Positions 31,033 through 32,140 of a stretch of 32,140 nucleotides of DNA are shown here, piece by piece. Source of the stretch: JBBDIM01 sp040880405 (GTDB lineage Bacteria; Planctomycetota; Planctomycetia; Pirellulales; Pirellulaceae); assembly GCA_040880405.1 (NCBI GenBank), contig JBBDIM010000085.1, forward strand, positions 1 through 32,140, read 5' to 3'. Positions within the stretch are counted from its first letter, which is position 1; every line of letters starts with the position of its first letter. The translations under genes and the position numbers were made by a program. A model generated the notes under the pieces. The model was given only the letters and a program-made list of their open reading frames with translations, was not told where the DNA came from and did no database searches.

Positions 31033-31911
31033 ATGAATCTACTCGATCGGATCAGCTCCTACCTCGGCGTCAAATCGAAGCTCGATATTTCCACGCGGTT
31101 CGAGATCCTCCGCGAGGCGGTCTCGGGCACCATGAGCAACTTTTTTAAAGTCCGCGAGCATTCCACCGGGCGGACCTTGGGGCTCAAGATCCTCGACCCC
31201 GAGAAGCAGCGTTTTTTTGAATCCCGGTTCGAAGGACTCAAACGCCCCAGCGAAGGGGAGATCGCTTGCTCGCTGAAACATCCCCGAATCGTAGATACCC
31301 TGGAATATGGCAAAACCATCACCAATGAGACCTACGTCTTGATGGAGTTTGTCGAAGGGCAAGGACTCAACACGCTGGTGCTCGACCGGTCACCCCAGTT
31401 GGAGGGGAACCAGCTAAAGCTGATGCGGGACATGACCGAGGCGCTCCAGTATGTCCACGAAGCGGGCTACATCCACCGCGATATCTGTCCACGAAATTTC
31501 ATCGTTCTGGCCGATTGCTCCGAGTGCAAACTGATCGACTTCGGCCTCACCTTGCCAGCCAAACCGGAATTCATGGTGCCCGGCAATCGAACCGGAACCC
31601 CCAACTACATGGCACCGGAGATCGTGCGTCGCCGCGAGACCGACCAACGCGTCGATATCTTCGCCCTAGGGGTCACCTTTTTTCGCCTGCTGACGTTCCA
31701 ACTGCCGTGGCCCTCCGGCGGGGGAACAGGGCAAGACGCCTTAGCCCACGACAGCAACCCGCCAACCGATATTTTCGAGTACCGGCCCAACTTGAATCCG
31801 GAACTGGGCAAGCTGGTGATGCAGTGCATTTCCAAGGATCCCGCCAAACGGCCGGACTCGGCCAAGGAACTGTTGAAGCAATTGATCCGCATCCGCACGG
31901 TCGACAAGTAA
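31033..31911 (+). CDS. Soluble Ser/Thr protein kinase-like protein with unusual motifs
   Basis: 292 residues, almost only a kinase domain, without membrane helix or sensor. Retained: K52 (LGLKIL), acidic residues E74/E76 for the helix-C salt bridge, H148-R149-D150, N155, D169-F-G, MAPE, and the DIFALGVTFFRLLTFQLPWP segment. Unusual: in the glycine loop (residues 29-40, AVSGTMSNFFKV) the three conserved glycines align with S31, T33 and S35, and HRDLKPEN is HRDICPRN, so the Ser/Thr-kinase Lys152 is Cys. The family should transfer phosphate to proteins; activity here is plausible but altered or weak. It is 168 bases downstream of accD. No good ribosome-binding site precedes ATG 31033. Confidence 0.9.
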   Translation: MNLLDRISSYLGVKSKLDISTRFEILREAVSGTMSNFFKVREHSTGRTLGLKILDPEKQRFFESRFEGLKRPSEGEIACSLKHPRIVDTLEYGKTITNETYVLMEFVEGQGLNTLVLDRSPQLEGNQLKLMRDMTEALQYVHEAGYIHRDICPRNFIVLADCSECKLIDFGLTLPAKPEFMVPGNRTGTPNYMAPEIVRRRETDQRVDIFALGVTFFRLLTFQLPWPSGGGTGQDALAHDSNPPTDIFEYRPNLNPELGKLVMQCISKDPAKRPDSAKELLKQLIRIRTVDK

Positions 31912-31917
31912 AATGAG

Positions 31918-31938
31918 CGGCGGGGTTTAGCCCCGCCG
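31918..31938. terminator. GC-rich hairpin after the kinase gene
   Basis: CGGCGGGG (31918-31925) and CCCCGCCG (31931-31938) form a perfect 8-bp GC stem with loop TTTAG, 6 bases after the kinase stop codon. No T-run follows. It may be a terminator or one of the small GC-rich repeats frequent in such genomes. Confidence 0.5.
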
Positions 31939-32099
31939 TCCGTAGATCGCCGCTTGACGCGTTTCTCGGAAATGATACGATGGTGGGTTTACCAGCCAAA
32001 ACGCGGGCCCTACCGGGGAATCTCACTTAGGGACTCCCGCCGAGCAGAGGCCGCTGTGATACAAAAATATAGCCATATACCGATAGCAGGAGCCTGTAC

Positions 32100-32140
32100 G
32101 TGACGATTGACAAAAGCCTGAAGATTAAACGTGGTGGAAT
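32100..32140 (+). CDS. Start of planctomycete small basic protein (partial)
   Basis: Only 13 codons are inside the window: MTIDKSLKIKRGG, from GTG 32100. AGGAG (32088-32092) is 7 bases upstream, an ideal ribosome-binding site. The opening resembles the small basic protein family found in planctomycetes, verrucomicrobia and chlamydiae (the TIGR04137-type family, from memory), which is about 60-70 residues long and thought to be ribosome-linked. A stop and the remainder lie beyond the right edge. Confidence 0.65.
   Translation, partial: MTIDKSLKIKRGG

Overview
The window looks like a chromosomal segment of a planctomycete, most likely of the Pirellulales (Rhodopirellula/Blastopirellula) type. 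The evidence is a set of lineage-typical families: a cytochrome-c/DUF1549/DUF1553 protein paired with a Tat-exported DUF1501 protein, an ECF sigma factor followed by a FecR/LamG membrane protein, a DUF1559 pseudopilin-like protein, a secreted sulfatase, a DUF4432 protein, a soluble Ser/Thr kinase, and at the right edge the start of a small basic protein (N-terminus MTIDKSLKIKRGG). Names rest on reading motifs and remembered family features; no database search was run.

Layout. 130-4681 (minus): DUF1501 and cytochrome/DUF1549/DUF1553 pair. 5080-8820 (plus): ECF sigma, FecR-LamG, DUF1559 and lipoprotein, divergent from the pair. 8898-10932: a GntR/FCD regulator divergent from a Tat-exported TIM-barrel protein, with a palindrome over a perfect TATAAT in between. 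11083-12162: an AT-richer patch with a stray Tat-signal-like start and two unrecognised small genes. 12249-14695 (minus): MarR regulator and CLC-type anion channel/exchanger with CBS domains; the marR leader holds a 16-bp-period repeat array. 14696-15662: hairpin-forming intergenic repeats. 15663-17027 (minus): PQQ-like beta-propeller protein. 17328-18470 (plus): DUF1016/YhcG-type PD-(D/E)XK protein, overlapping tail to tail with a sulfatase (18467-19876, minus). 19877-20495: more hairpin repeats. 20496-27536: a carbohydrate region (DUF4432 epimerase-like, PMI-like cupin, TIM-barrel isomerase/epimerase, Gfo/Idh/MocA oxidoreductase, AcpH-like protein, ketose 3-epimerase) interrupted at 25586-25857 by a nested inverted-repeat element. 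27563-31911 (plus): housekeeping and signalling genes scpB, rpe, a catalytically degenerate histidine-phosphatase-fold protein, accD and an atypical kinase. 32100-32140: start of the small basic protein.

How it may fit together. The sigma/FecR/DUF1559 block and the divergent DUF1501/cytochrome pair look like one planctomycete extracytoplasmic-function module. The epimerase/isomerase/oxidoreductase block reads as catabolism or remodelling of an unusual sugar, possibly through keto-sugar intermediates (inference).

Most worth a second look: (1) a 27-bp near-perfect palindrome inside the DUF1016 nuclease gene that encodes almost the same peptide on both strands; (2) a four-armed nested inverted-repeat element at 25586-25857 resembling transposase-associated REP sequences; (3) a phosphoglycerate-mutase-fold protein upstream of accD with both catalytic histidines and the acid/base glutamate replaced; (4) a kinase whose three glycine-loop glycines are Ser/Thr/Ser; (5) the two-gene unrecognised cassette at 11211-12162; (6) the repeat array in the marR leader. 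I found no CRISPR array, tRNA, rRNA or intact transposase.
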